64,000 bases of DNA from Streptomyces roseofulvus (lineage in GTDB: Bacteria > Actinomycetota > Actinomycetes > Streptomycetales > Streptomycetaceae). Made by a program: the position numbers and the translations under genes. The stretch lies in contig NZ_BAAAWE010000001.1 of assembly GCF_039534915.1 (NCBI RefSeq), positions 3,534,001 through 3,598,000 on the forward strand, written 5' to 3'. This document shows positions 1 to 8,519 of the stretch, in pieces. Numbering within the stretch: the first letter of the stretch is position 1; each line of letters begins with the position of its first letter. A model generated the notes under the pieces. That model was not told the origin of the DNA. It saw only the letters and a program-made list of their open reading frames with translations, and searched no databases.

Positions 1-809
1 CCGCCGGGAACTGGCGGGAGGCGCTCGGCGACCCCGCCCGGATCACCGACTGGACCCGTCACTTCGGCCGCGAGCTGGCGGACCGGCCGTGGCGGGACGT
101 GCTGGCGGAGTGGTGGCCGCGGCTGCTGCCCGGCATCGCGGGCGGGGCGACGCATCCGGTGATCCGCACCGGGCACGCCGTACGGACGCTGCTCGCGCCC
201 GGCGGGGAGACCGCGCCCCGGCGGGCCGAGCTGGCGCACGCGCTCGGCTACTGGGCGGCGCGGCACCAGCCGCTGCCGCCGCTCGCCGCGCTGGCCCCCG
301 CGCCGGACGCGGCCGCCGCGCTCGCCGCCGTACCGCCGGTCCCGGAACAGGAGGGCGGGATCCGGCAGCGGCTCGCGCAGCTCACGGCCTTGCCCGCGTG
401 GGGCGCGGAGACCGAGCCCGAGGCGGCGCGGGAGCGGCTGGCGGAGCTGGTGGCGGCGGCCGTGCACCGGTACGCGACGCACGGGCACGGCGAGCCGATC
501 ATGCTGGTGCACGCGGCGACCGCGCCCAACGCGGTGCTGCGGACCCTGCCGGCGCTCCCCCGCGCCCTGTGGGCGCCGAGCCTGGCGGCGGCCTGGGCGG
601 CCTCGGCGGCGGTGACGGCCGCGTACACGCCCCGGGAGCCCGCCGCGTACGAGCCGGTCGGCCTCACCTCCGAGGAGGTGTTCGCGCGGGCGGCGGCGCA
701 CGGCGACGACCACACGATCAAGTTCGCCGACACCGCCCTCGACGTGGGCGGTCCGCTCGCGCTGACCGCCGCCGTCCGCGCGGTGGAGCTGAACCCGCCG
801 CTCCTGTGA
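1..809 (+). CDS. Questin oxidase family protein (DUF4243), 5' end outside window
   Basis: Open from the left window edge (reading frame starts at base 3) to TGA at 807-809, about 268 codons, so the N-terminus is missing. The motif GGATHPVIRTGHAVR, with its spaced His residues, and the following Ala/Leu-rich helical sequence match the DUF4243 family, whose fungal members catalyse Baeyer-Villiger oxidation of the anthraquinone questin. In bacteria the substrate is unknown. The gene converges with the dioxygenase gene that follows (18 bp between stops). The family call is moderately secure; the substrate is not inferable here. Confidence 0.75.
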   Translation, partial: AGNWREALGDPARITDWTRHFGRELADRPWRDVLAEWWPRLLPGIAGGATHPVIRTGHAVRTLLAPGGETAPRRAELAHALGYWAARHQPLPPLAALAPAPDAAAALAAVPPVPEQEGGIRQRLAQLTALPAWGAETEPEAARERLAELVAAAVHRYATHGHGEPIMLVHAATAPNAVLRTLPALPRALWAPSLAAAWAASAAVTAAYTPREPAAYEPVGLTSEEVFARAAAHGDDHTIKFADTALDVGGPLALTAAVRAVELNPPLL

Positions 810-827
810 CGGCCGTCCGGCCGGGGC

Positions 828-1619
828 TCAGCCGAACTGGACGGACCGCTTCGCGAGTCCCATCCAGAAGCCGTCGATGACCGACCGCTCGGCGTCGAGG
901 TCGCCGGCCGCGTCCGCCGCGCCCATGGTGACGAAGAGCGGGGCGAAGTGCTCCGTACGGGGGTGGGCGAGGCGTCCGGCCGGGGACTTGTGCTCGAAGT
1001 CGAGGAGGGCGTCCACGTCCCGGGCGGCGAGGGCCTCGTTCCCCCAGGCGTCGAACTCGGCGGACCAGCCCGGGACGCCGCCGCCGGTGTGCCGGAGGGC
1101 GGCGAGGTTGTGGGTGAAGAAGCCGCTGCCGACGATCAGCACGCCCTCGTCGCGCAGCGGGGCCAGCCTGCGCCCGATGTCCATGAGCCGGCGCGGGTCG
1201 AGGGTCGGCATGGAGATCTGCAGGACCGGGATGTCGGCCCCGGGGTACATCTCGACGAGCGGCACGTACGCGCCGTGGTCGAGGCCCCGGTCGGGGATGT
1301 CCTGCACGGGGGTGCCGGGCGCGCGCAGCAGCTTGCGGACGGACGCGGCGAGCTCGGGCGCGCCGGGGGCGGCGTACTCCACCCGGTAGTAGTGCTCGGG
1401 GAAGCCCCAGAAGTCGTAGACGAGGGGGACGGTCTCGGTGGCGCCGAGGGCGAGCGGGGCCTCCTCCCAGTGGGCGGAGACCATGAGGATCGCCTTGGGG
1501 CGGGGCAGTCCGGCGGACCAGGCGGCGAGCTGGCCGGGCCAGACCGGGTCGTCGGCGAGCGGGGGCGCGCCGTGGGAGAGGTAGAGCGCGGGCATCCGCA
1601 CGTCGAGGGCGGCGTCCAT
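828..1619 (-). CDS. DODA-type extradiol aromatic ring-opening dioxygenase
   Basis: 263 aa when started at the ATG preceding MDAALDVRMPALYLSHGAPP; the longer upstream reading has no family character and crosses the promoter. Class III extradiol dioxygenase (LigB superfamily, YgiD/4,5-DOPA dioxygenase type). His residues expected to bind Fe or Zn are visible in LSHGAP, SAHWE and FFTHNL, and DHGAYVPL is also conserved. Members open catechol-type rings, but many bacterial ones have no known substrate. It is divergent from a MarR regulator with paired inverted repeats between them, a common arrangement in which the MarR protein represses the dioxygenase in response to a phenolic compound (inference). 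Confidence 0.88.
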   Translation of the reverse strand: MDAALDVRMPALYLSHGAPPLADDPVWPGQLAAWSAGLPRPKAILMVSAHWEEAPLALGATETVPLVYDFWGFPEHYYRVEYAAPGAPELAASVRKLLRAPGTPVQDIPDRGLDHGAYVPLVEMYPGADIPVLQISMPTLDPRRLMDIGRRLAPLRDEGVLIVGSGFFTHNLAALRHTGGGVPGWSAEFDAWGNEALAARDVDALLDFEHKSPAGRLAHPRTEHFAPLFVTMGAADAAGDLDAERSVIDGFWMGLAKRSVQFG

Positions 1620-1692
1620 GGCGGGCCTCCGTTTCGCAGCCGGTCTCGGGGGACGCTTGGAGCTTCGCCTGAGGGTCCGCCCGCAGCGTCGC

Positions 1693-1763
1693 TCAAGTAT
1701 CACTTGAAGTTTCAAGCGTCGTATTACATGCAGCGTAAACCTACATAGTTCAACTTTCAAGAA
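1693..1763. promoter_or_regulatory. Overlapping inverted repeats between dioxygenase and MarR genes (probable MarR operator)
   Basis: TCAAGT-ATC-ACTTGA (1693-1707) overlaps CTTGAA-GT-TTCAAG (1703-1716); both have perfect arms. Further TTCAAC/TTTCAAG half-sites lie at 1749-1761, directly before the MarR start codon. TTGAA/TTCAA dyads are typical MarR-family targets. Placement suggests control of both divergent genes and autoregulation. Confidence 0.6.
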
Positions 1764-2299
1764 TGGGTCGTACGATGGACGGCATGGGTGCCACCGAAGA
1801 CAACACCGAACCGCGCGGACCGCGCTGGCTCAGCGACGGCGAACAGCGCGTCTGGCGCTCGTACCTCCACGCCACCACGCTCCTGGAGGACCACCTCGAC
1901 CGCCAGTTGCAGCGGGACGCGGGCATGCCGCACGTCTACTACGGCCTGCTCGTCCAGCTCTCCCAGGCCCCGCGCCGGCGCCTGCGGATGACCGAGCTCG
2001 CCAAGAGCGCCAAGATCACCCGCTCCCGGCTCTCGCACGCCGTCGCCCGCCTGGAGAAGAACGGCTGGGTGCGGCGCGAGGAGTGTCCCTCCGACAAGCG
2101 CGGCCAGTTCGCGCAGCTCACCGACGAGGGCATGGAGGTGCTGCGGCGCACCGCGCCCGGGCACGTGGCGGCGGTGCGGCAGGCGATGTTCGACCGGCTC
2201 AGCCCCGAGCAGGTCGAACAGCTCGGCGCGATCATGCGGGTGATGGCGGAGGGCCTGGAGCCGACGGGCCCGGACGCGGACCTGCCCTGGCTCCGCTGA
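1763..2299 (+). CDS. MarR family transcriptional regulator
   Basis: 178 aa, usual MarR length. The central winged helix-turn-helix includes MTELAKSAKITRSRLSHAVARLEKNGWVRREECPSDKRG (roughly residues 75-113) with the typical basic wing (SDKRG). A second in-frame ATG four codons downstream is an alternative start. Divergently transcribed from the DODA-type dioxygenase and preceded by TTGAA-type dyads, so it is probably the local phenol-responsive repressor (inference from arrangement). The stop codon lies inside a terminator hairpin shared with the convergent MFS gene. Confidence 0.92.
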   Translation: MGRTMDGMGATEDNTEPRGPRWLSDGEQRVWRSYLHATTLLEDHLDRQLQRDAGMPHVYYGLLVQLSQAPRRRLRMTELAKSAKITRSRLSHAVARLEKNGWVRREECPSDKRGQFAQLTDEGMEVLRRTAPGHVAAVRQAMFDRLSPEQVEQLGAIMRVMAEGLEPTGPDADLPWLR

Positions 2300-2315
2300 G
2301 CGGAACCAGGGCAGG
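2281..2315. terminator. Hairpin terminator overlapping the MarR stop codon
   Basis: CCTGCCCTGG (2281-2290) pairs with CCAGGGCAGG (2306-2315), continued inward by TCCGC (2292-2296) and GCGGA (2300-2304). The last MarR codons and TGA (2297-2299) are inside the stem and loop. It lies between convergent genes and could work in both directions. Confidence 0.65.
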
Positions 2316-2359
2316 TCACTGCGGGGCGTCACCGCGGGGGGCCGCAGGCGAACGCGGCG

Positions 2360-3913
2360 TCAGTGCGCGATGACGGGCACCTTCACCTCGTCGTCGGCAC
2401 CCGCGCCGGAGCTGGCGACGACACCCGTGTCCGGCTTGCCGGTGGTGATCAGCACGGCCGCGATCGTCGCGGAGACGACCAGGATGCCGACCGCCCACCA
2501 GATCGCGGCGGTGTAGCCCTCGACCATGCCCTGGAGCTGGAGCAGCTTCTGGGCGGCCGGGGTGGTCGCGCCGGCGGCGTGGTCGGTGAGGTACGCGGTC
2601 GTCGCGGAGGCGGCGATCGTGTTCAGCAGGGCCGTACCGATGGCGCCGCCGACCTGCTGCGAGGTGTTGACCATCGCGGAGGCCACACCGGCGTCCTTCG
2701 GGTCCACGCCGTGCGTGGCGAGCGACATGGCCGGCATGAACGCGGTGCCCATGCCGAGGCCCAGCAGCAGCTGCGCCGGCAGGATCAGACCCGCGTACGA
2801 GGTGCCGACCTCCAGCTGCGTCAGGAGCAGCATGCCGACGGCGGCGGTCAGGAAGCCGGGGGCCATGAGCAGCCGCGGCGGGACCCGGGTCATCAGCCGC
2901 GTGCCGATCTGGGTCGAGCCGATGATCATGCCCGCGATCATGGGCAGGAACGCGAAGCCCGTCATGACCGGCGAGTAGCCCTTCACGACCTGGAGGTAGT
3001 AGGTCAGGAAGAGGAAGAGGCCGAACATCGCGATGACGGCGAGGCCGAGCGACAGGTAGACACCGCCGCGGTTGCGCTCGGTGAGGACGCGCAGCGGCAG
3101 CAGCGGGTTCTTCACCTTGGCCTCGACGAGCACGAAGGCGCCGAGCAGCACCACCGAGCTCACGAACATGCCGATCGTGCCGGCGTCGCTCCAGCCCTCG
3201 GACTCGGCGCGGGTGAAGCCGTAGACGAGCGCGACCAGGCCCAGCGTCGAGAGGATCACGCCGGGGATGTCGAGCGCGGAGCGGTTGCGGCCGCCGGCCG
3301 GCTCGCGGATCACCAGGTAGGCGCCGATGGCGGCGACGATGGCGAACGGGATGTTGACGAAGAAGGTCCAGCGCCAGTTCAGGTACTCGGTGAGGAAGCC
3401 GCCGAGGATCAGGCCCACGGCGCCGCCGCCACCGGCGATCGCACCGTAGATGCCGAACGCCTTGGCGCGCTCCTTGGCGTCGGTGAAGGTCACCGCGAGC
3501 AGCGAGAGCGCGGCGGGCGCGAGCAGCGCGCCGAAGGCGCCCTGGAGCGCGCGGGCCCCGAGCATCATGGCCTCGCCGGTCGCGGCACCGCCGAGGGCGG
3601 AGGCGGCGGCGAAGCCGATCAGACCGACGACGAAGGTGCGCTTGCGGCCCCAGAGGTCGGCGATGCGGCCGCCGAAGAGCAGCAGACCGCCGAAGGCGAG
3701 GGCGTAGGCGGTGATGACCCACTGCCGGTTGCCGTCCGAGATGCCGAGGTCCTGCTGGGCGGAGGGGAGGGCGATGTTCACGATGGTCGCGTCGAGCACG
3801 ACCATCAGCTGGGCGAGGGCGATGAAGACGAGGGCCTTCCAGCGGCCGGGGTCGGGCTGGAGGGCGGCCGTCGACCGTGCGGTCTCGGCGGTTCCGGGCA
3901 TGGGGGTAGCCAC
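2360..3913 (-). CDS. MFS drug efflux transporter, DHA2 family (14 TMS)
   Basis: 517 aa, the usual length for EmrB/QacA-type 14-helix antiporters. Motif D1 (LDATIVNIALP, Asp41) and motif A (GGRIADLWGRKR, about 81-92) are present, followed by repeated hydrophobic segments. Expected to export hydrophobic drugs or secondary metabolites with proton exchange at the cytoplasmic membrane. The upstream gene on the same strand is a TetR regulator about 110 bp away, and a GAACGTTC palindrome lies in the gap, so a TetR-controlled efflux operon is the likely arrangement. Substrate cannot be told from sequence. Confidence 0.92.
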   Translation of the reverse strand: MATPMPGTAETARSTAALQPDPGRWKALVFIALAQLMVVLDATIVNIALPSAQQDLGISDGNRQWVITAYALAFGGLLLFGGRIADLWGRKRTFVVGLIGFAAASALGGAATGEAMMLGARALQGAFGALLAPAALSLLAVTFTDAKERAKAFGIYGAIAGGGGAVGLILGGFLTEYLNWRWTFFVNIPFAIVAAIGAYLVIREPAGGRNRSALDIPGVILSTLGLVALVYGFTRAESEGWSDAGTIGMFVSSVVLLGAFVLVEAKVKNPLLPLRVLTERNRGGVYLSLGLAVIAMFGLFLFLTYYLQVVKGYSPVMTGFAFLPMIAGMIIGSTQIGTRLMTRVPPRLLMAPGFLTAAVGMLLLTQLEVGTSYAGLILPAQLLLGLGMGTAFMPAMSLATHGVDPKDAGVASAMVNTSQQVGGAIGTALLNTIAASATTAYLTDHAAGATTPAAQKLLQLQGMVEGYTAAIWWAVGILVVSATIAAVLITTGKPDTGVVASSGAGADDEVKVPVIAH

Positions 3914-3940
3914 CTCTTGGTGCGAAAGCGAAGAAAAGGA

Positions 3941-3956
3941 CGTTCTGAACGTTCGG
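3941..3956. promoter_or_regulatory. Overlapping palindromes upstream of MFS gene
   Basis: CGTTC-T-GAACG (3941-3951) overlaps the perfect 8-mer GAACGTTC (3947-3954). It sits 28 bp before the MFS start on the minus strand, in the gap between the TetR and MFS genes. A TetR operator is the plausible reading; it differs in sequence from the dyads upstream of the TetR gene itself. Confidence 0.4.
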
Positions 3957-4022
3957 TAGGTCGGTGAGTCCGTGCGCCCGGGGGGGGAGGTCCGGCGACG
4001 GCTCAGGGGCGGGAGGCCGCCG

Positions 4023-4811
4023 TCACGCGTCGCGTCTCAGGTCCTCCAGGGTGACGGCCGACCCCGGCAGCACGGAGCGGGCGGGCGCCTCCAGGCCGTC
4101 GAGGAAGAGCTGCAGATGACGGTGGACGAAGGGGGCGAAGGCGGCGCATCCGGTGCCGGGCAGCGGCCGGGTGAGCTGCGAGACCGCGACCATCAGGTCG
4201 CCCGCGCCCACGTCGGGACGGAGCCGGCCCGCCGCGCGCGCCAGGCCGAGGAGCTCCTCGACGCACTCCTCCAGCCGGTCCCGCTCGGCGACGAGGTCGG
4301 GGTGGTCGTGGTCGAAGCCCGCGTCGAGCATCGGACAGAGCGCGCCGACCCGCTCGTCGGCGGCGCCGTGGACGAAGCCCCGTACCGCCTCGAAGGCGTC
4401 CGCCCCGCCGTCGACGACGGACGCGGCGGCCCGCTCGGCGAGCCCGGCGACCCGGGCGGTCAGGGAGAGGACGACCTCCCGGACGAGGTCGGCGCGCTCG
4501 GGGAAGTTCCGGTAGAGCGTGGCGTTGCCGACCCCCGCCCGGCGGGCGATCTCGTCGTAGGGGACGAGGGGGCCGAACTCCACGAACATCTCGCGGGCCG
4601 CCGTCACCAGCCGCTCGCGGTTCCGCAGGGCGTCGGCCCGCGGCCGCGGAACGCGCCGCGCGGGCGGGGCGTCGGGCGCGGGTGCGGCGGGTGCGGGTGC
4701 GGCAGGTACGGCGGGTGCGGGCGCGGGTACGGCAGGCGCCGCCTCTGCGGCGCCCGTCGCGTCCACGACGCCCGCCTCTGCCGGCCCGTCGGTGCGGGTC
4801 ACACCACTCAC
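4023..4811 (-). CDS. TetR family transcriptional regulator with Ala/Pro-rich N-terminal extension
   Basis: 262 aa. Residues 1-55 are an Ala/Pro low-complexity leader; the DNA-binding domain follows (LRNRERLVTAAREMF, HTH about 84-103 ending in VGNATLYRNFP). The C-terminal ligand domain begins near residue 110. Most TetR proteins are about 200 aa, so the extension is unusual, although a later start near the arginine-rich PRPRAD segment cannot be excluded. It is the upstream gene of the MFS pump on the same strand. Two GGGGA-N5-TCCCC dyads lie 33-86 bp upstream of its start, suggesting autoregulation. Confidence 0.88.
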   Translation of the reverse strand: MSGVTRTDGPAEAGVVDATGAAEAAPAVPAPAPAVPAAPAPAAPAPDAPPARRVPRPRADALRNRERLVTAAREMFVEFGPLVPYDEIARRAGVGNATLYRNFPERADLVREVVLSLTARVAGLAERAAASVVDGGADAFEAVRGFVHGAADERVGALCPMLDAGFDHDHPDLVAERDRLEECVEELLGLARAAGRLRPDVGAGDLMVAVSQLTRPLPGTGCAAFAPFVHRHLQLFLDGLEAPARSVLPGSAVTLEDLRRDA

Positions 4812-4843
4812 GCCACGACCTCCTCAGCCTTTCGGAGTCATCC

Positions 4844-4897
4844 GGGGAACCAGTCCCCACTTCGTCGAACTCTCTCCTAAACGGGGAAGGAATCCCC
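4844..4897. promoter_or_regulatory. Twin GGGGA-N5-TCCCC inverted repeats
   Basis: Two copies of the same 15-bp dyad, 4844-4858 and 4883-4897, with start-to-start spacing of 39 bp. They lie in the 253-bp space between the divergent TetR gene and the metalloprotease gene. Identical arms with different 5-bp spacers argue for protein binding rather than RNA structure. The adjacent TetR protein is the obvious candidate. Confidence 0.5.
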
Positions 4898-5064
4898 GGA
4901 TATTTCAAAGCCCGCTGTGACCTGACTCACACCGACTCGCGCCTCACTCCCCGTCGCCGGATACCCACGATCGGTCCACCCGGCGCGCGCCCCCGCACCG
5001 CTCCGCACAGGCTGATCGCACGGCAACACGCCGCTGACCTGGCCCCGACCGGAGAGGCGACCGC

Positions 5065-6336
5065 ATGCAGCACACCCGCCGGCGGATACCCAGACCGGTC
5101 GCCCTCGCGGCGACCGCGGCCCTTCTGCTCACCGTGCTCGTCTCGGCGAGCACCACGCTCCCCGGCCCCGCCCCGGCCTCGGCCGGCCCGGTGGCCGCCG
5201 CGCCGGACACCACCCGGCTCGGACCGTGCCGCATCGCCACCGCCATGGGCGTGCAGATGTCGGAAGGGCTGCCGACCGCCCCCGGGTACGCCCGCTCCAC
5301 CGGCCGGATCCGGGCCCTCACGCTCATGGTCGACTTCCCCGACGCACGCGGCGAGGGCACCGCCATGGCCCGCTTCCGCGAGTTCTTCCCGCAGACCTCC
5401 GACTGGTTCCGCGTCAGCTCCTACGGCCGGCTCCAGTACCAGGCCGAGACCCCGATAGCCGACTGGCTGCGGATGCCGAAGCCGTTCTCCTCGTACGGGA
5501 TCGAGCGCGGCGCCCCGTACGAGCCGGGCTACCGCTCCTTCGTCGAGGACATCGTGAAGGCGGCCGACCCGAAGGTCGACTTCAGCGCCTACGACCTGGT
5601 CAACGTCCTGGTCACGCCGAACGCCGGCCCCTCCGCCCTGGACACCGTCCTGTCCGTGACCTTCTCCGGCAACGACGACGCGCCCTACGCCGACGGCGTC
5701 CCGCTCGCCAACACGTCCTTCGTCTACAGCCGCCAGGACGACGGCTCGGGCAGCTACCCGGAGACCGGCTACCGCGTCCTCCCCCACGAGAACGGGCACG
5801 TCTTCGGCCTCCCCGACCTGTACACCGCCGACGGCGGCGGCACGGTCGGCCACTGGGACATCATGTCCGAGGACTGGGGGGCCAACAACGACCTGCTCGG
5901 CTGGCACAAGTGGAAGCTCGGCTGGCTCGACAACGACCAGATCCGCTGCGCCTCCGCCACCGGCACCAGCGAGCACCTGCTCACCCCGCTGGCCGTCGCC
6001 GGCGGCCCCAAACTCGTCTTCGTCCCGCTCTCCGACACCACCGGGTACGCCGTCGAGGTCCGCACCCGCGAGGGCAACGACGAGGCCGTCTGCGAGCCGG
6101 GCGTCCTGGTCTACCGCGTGGAGTCGGACGTGGACACCGGCCACGGCCCGGTGACGGTCTCCGACAGCGACCACGCCAGCGGCGGCTGCACCCGCCGCCC
6201 CAACGTCCACGCGGAACTCTCCGACGCCCCCTACCGCCCGGGCGAGACCTTCACGGACCGCACCCACGGCATCCGGATAGGCGTGGTCGACGAGAGCGCG
6301 GACGGCGGCTTCCGGGTACGCGTGAGCAGAGGCTGA
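5065..6336 (+). CDS. Secreted M6-type zinc metalloprotease
   Basis: 423 aa. The N-terminus is a Sec signal peptide (basic QHTRRRIPR, hydrophobic core, Ala-rich cleavage region near residues 40-48). HENGHVFGLPDLY at residues 241-253 is the HExxHxxGxxD zinc motif of M6 (immune inhibitor A-like) peptidases; WDIMSEDW is the usual downstream Met-turn region. The C-terminal part (about 310-423) is a probable beta domain. RBS GGAGAGG lies 7 nt before ATG. Expected to act outside the cell as a protease in nutrient acquisition or development. It is not in an evident operon. Confidence 0.9.
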   Translation: MQHTRRRIPRPVALAATAALLLTVLVSASTTLPGPAPASAGPVAAAPDTTRLGPCRIATAMGVQMSEGLPTAPGYARSTGRIRALTLMVDFPDARGEGTAMARFREFFPQTSDWFRVSSYGRLQYQAETPIADWLRMPKPFSSYGIERGAPYEPGYRSFVEDIVKAADPKVDFSAYDLVNVLVTPNAGPSALDTVLSVTFSGNDDAPYADGVPLANTSFVYSRQDDGSGSYPETGYRVLPHENGHVFGLPDLYTADGGGTVGHWDIMSEDWGANNDLLGWHKWKLGWLDNDQIRCASATGTSEHLLTPLAVAGGPKLVFVPLSDTTGYAVEVRTREGNDEAVCEPGVLVYRVESDVDTGHGPVTVSDSDHASGGCTRRPNVHAELSDAPYRPGETFTDRTHGIRIGVVDESADGGFRVRVSRG

Positions 6337-6369
6337 GGAGGCCCGGCCCCCAGGCCCTCCCCTGGGCCG

Positions 6370-7989
6370 TCAGCCGGCCACCAGCCCCCGCAGCTCCCCC
6401 TTGAGCAGCTTCCCGGCCCGGTTCCGGGGCAGCTCCCCCTCCCGTACGAGGACGTGGGCGGGCACCTTGAAGGCGGCGAGGCGCGCGGCGACGTGCGCCC
6501 GCAGCGCCTCCGCGTCGGCGGCGGCGCCCGGCCGGAGCCGTACGACGGCCCCGACCTCCTCGCCGAGCAGCGGATGCGGCACCCCGACGACGGCGGCCTC
6601 CAGCACGTCGGGATGGGTCTGGAGCACCTGCTCGACCTCCACGCAGTACACGTTCTCGCCGCCCCGGATCACCAGGTCGGTGAGCCGGTCGACGAGGGTG
6701 ACCCGCCCCTCGGCGTCCACCCGGGCGAGGTCACCGGTGCGGAACCAGCCGCCGGGCGCGAAGGCGGCCCGGGTGGCGGCCTCGTTCCGCCAGTAGCCGC
6801 GGAAGAGCGACTGCCCGCGCAGCCACAGCTCGCCGACCCCGTCCTCGCCGGCCCCGTCGATCCGCACCTCGGTGGCCGGCGAGGGCCGCCCGACGCTGCC
6901 CGGATGGGCCCGGTACTCGGCGCCGACGTTGGCGAGGACACCGCCGCAGGTCTCGGTGAGCCCGTACCCGTTCCGGGGATCGATTCGCTCCCCGTACCCC
7001 GCGGCGAGCCCGCCGGTGACCCCCGGGGGCGCGGCGGCCCCGCCCGTGCTCAGCAGCACCAGCGACTCCAGCGGATCACCGCTCTCGCGGGCGAGCGCGA
7101 GCAGTTCCAGCGCCGTGGTGGGAACCCCGGCGTAATGGGTGACCCGGTGCTCCCGGATCAGCTCCAGCGCCCGGGCGGGATCCCACTTCCGCATCATGAC
7201 GAGCGTCCCGCCGCCCGCCATCACGGCGTACAGCGAGGTGAAGGCGGCGACGTGGAAGAAGGGAAAGGTGGTCAGCGACACGACCGGCGCCCCGCCTCCC
7301 GGCCGCTCCCCGCGCGCGAGCGCGGCGACCGCGGCGAAGTACCGCGGATGCATGGCTGCGCCGGCCTGCGCGAGGTGCGTGGCGACGGCCCCCTTGGGCC
7401 GCCCGGTGGTCCCCGACGTGTAGAAGATCGTGGCGTCGTCCTCCCCGAGCACCTCGACATCGGGCGGCCCGAGCAGCGGATCGTCGTCGGCCTCGTACGC
7501 GACGAACCCCTCCTCCGCCTCCCCCCGGAACACGATCCCCGGCACCCCGGCCCGCCGCGCCCACGCCCGCACCCGGGGCACCCGCTCGCCGTCGACGAGC
7601 AGCGCCTTGGGCCCGCAGTCGTCCAGCGCGTAGGCGAACTCGTCCTCCGTCCACCAGGCGTTCAACGGCACGGCGACGAGCCCGGCGAGCTGCACCGCCC
7701 AGAAGGCCACCTGCCACTCGGGAAGGTTCCGCATGGCGACGACGACCCGATCCCCCCGCCGGAGCCCGTACTCCCCCACCAACCGCCGAGCCAGCCCACA
7801 GCAGGCGTCGAAGAACTCCCGATAGGTGACCCGCCCCCCGTCATCCACCAGAAAGACCCGGTCCCCGAACCCCCACACCACCTCGACGAACTCCCGCAAG
7901 GTCCGAGGCCCCCGCACATACACCCCGTCCCGCACCTCGAACGGCCCCCCACCCCCCACAAGCCGCCCCACGTCCCCGCTCAACCCCAC
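6370..7989 (-). CDS. Class I adenylate-forming acyl-CoA ligase
   Basis: About 539 aa from the GTG behind GAGGAGG. A longer frame to 8046 would run almost into the tRNA gene, and a TTG two codons later is also possible. The ATP-binding loop YTSGTTGRPKGA is near residue 190; YGLTETCGG, the RTGDLARVD hinge region and the C-terminal PRNRAGKLLKGELR containing the catalytic Lys are all present. Activates a carboxylic acid with ATP and forms a CoA thioester. It lies alone between a protease gene and tRNA-Arg, so the substrate is not indicated; medium or long fatty acids are most likely. Confidence 0.88.
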   Translation of the reverse strand: MGLSGDVGRLVGGGGPFEVRDGVYVRGPRTLREFVEVVWGFGDRVFLVDDGGRVTYREFFDACCGLARRLVGEYGLRRGDRVVVAMRNLPEWQVAFWAVQLAGLVAVPLNAWWTEDEFAYALDDCGPKALLVDGERVPRVRAWARRAGVPGIVFRGEAEEGFVAYEADDDPLLGPPDVEVLGEDDATIFYTSGTTGRPKGAVATHLAQAGAAMHPRYFAAVAALARGERPGGGAPVVSLTTFPFFHVAAFTSLYAVMAGGGTLVMMRKWDPARALELIREHRVTHYAGVPTTALELLALARESGDPLESLVLLSTGGAAAPPGVTGGLAAGYGERIDPRNGYGLTETCGGVLANVGAEYRAHPGSVGRPSPATEVRIDGAGEDGVGELWLRGQSLFRGYWRNEAATRAAFAPGGWFRTGDLARVDAEGRVTLVDRLTDLVIRGGENVYCVEVEQVLQTHPDVLEAAVVGVPHPLLGEEVGAVVRLRPGAAADAEALRAHVAARLAAFKVPAHVLVREGELPRNRAGKLLKGELRGLVAG

Positions 7990-8068
7990 CACTCCTCCTC
8001 GCGACCACCCCAGTCTGACCCACAACCCCACCCCCCAACCCCCCATCCGCTAGGCTGTCCCCGGCCCC

Positions 8069-8144
8069 GCCTCCGTAGCTCAGGGGATAGAGCACCGCTC
8101 TCCTAAAGCGGGTGTCGCAGGTTCGAATCCTGCCGGGGGCACCA
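8069..8144 (+). tRNA. tRNA-Arg (anticodon CCU)
   Basis: Cloverleaf read directly. Acceptor arms are 8069-8075 and 8134-8140 (one U-G wobble). Anticodon stem is 8095-8099/8107-8111 with loop CTCCTAA and anticodon CCT at 8102-8104. T-arm is GCAGG-TTCGAAT-CCTGC (8117-8133). Discriminator A is at 8141 and encoded CCA at 8142-8144. Decodes AGG. Confidence 0.96.
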
Positions 8145-8149
8145 GCGCG

Positions 8150-8182
8150 AAGGACCCCTACCGGGAATCGGTAGGGGTCCTT
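8150..8182. terminator. Strong hairpin after tRNA-Arg
   Basis: A perfect 14-bp stem, 8150-8163 paired with 8169-8182, has a 5-nt loop (GGAAT) followed by TCT. It lies 5 nt after the tRNA CCA end and 14 nt before the stop of the convergent ABM gene, so it probably ends both transcripts. Confidence 0.85.
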
Positions 8183-8196
8183 CTCGTGTGTGGGGG

Positions 8197-8490
8197 TCAG
8201 TTGACGACGACGTTGTGGGCCGGGGTGATGGTGGGCTGGGCGTCGGCGTAGCCGAGGTCGGCCAGGATGGGGGCGAAGGTCTTGGCGTGGGATTCGAGGG
8301 CTTCGGGGCTCTCCCAGACCTCGGTGACCCGGAAGCCGCCGTCCACCGGGCCCCCGACGTGGGAGATGAGGCCGGGGTTGGACACGTCCTCGAAGCGGGT
8401 GAAGCCCTGGCCGGCGGTGACGCGGTGGATGACCGTGTCGTAGAGGTCGGGGCCGGCGCCGGGGAAGTCGAAGGTGACGATGATGGCCAT
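8197..8490 (-). CDS. Antibiotic biosynthesis monooxygenase (ABM)-like small protein
   Basis: 97 aa starting MAIIVTFDFPGAG; the longer upstream reading overlaps the signal peptidase gene out of frame. The layout of one ferredoxin-like fold is visible: a beta strand at the N-terminus, then an alternating alpha/beta pattern with GGFRVTEVWESPEALESHAKTF, the signature helix region of ABM/dimeric barrel proteins. The family includes heme- and quinone-related oxygenases and stress proteins; no specific role can be assigned. The signal peptidase I gene lies 29 bp upstream on the same strand, so co-transcription is likely. Confidence 0.75.
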   Translation of the reverse strand: MAIIVTFDFPGAGPDLYDTVIHRVTAGQGFTRFEDVSNPGLISHVGGPVDGGFRVTEVWESPEALESHAKTFAPILADLGYADAQPTITPAHNVVVN

Positions 8491-8519
8491 CTGGGGTCTC
8501 TTTCGGTGCGGTGGTCTTG

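Noticed and set aside
8069..8182. tRNA-Arg as an integration site for a mobile element
   Set aside because: The tRNA is intact and followed directly by its terminator. I saw no integrase gene and no second copy of the tRNA 3' end in the window.
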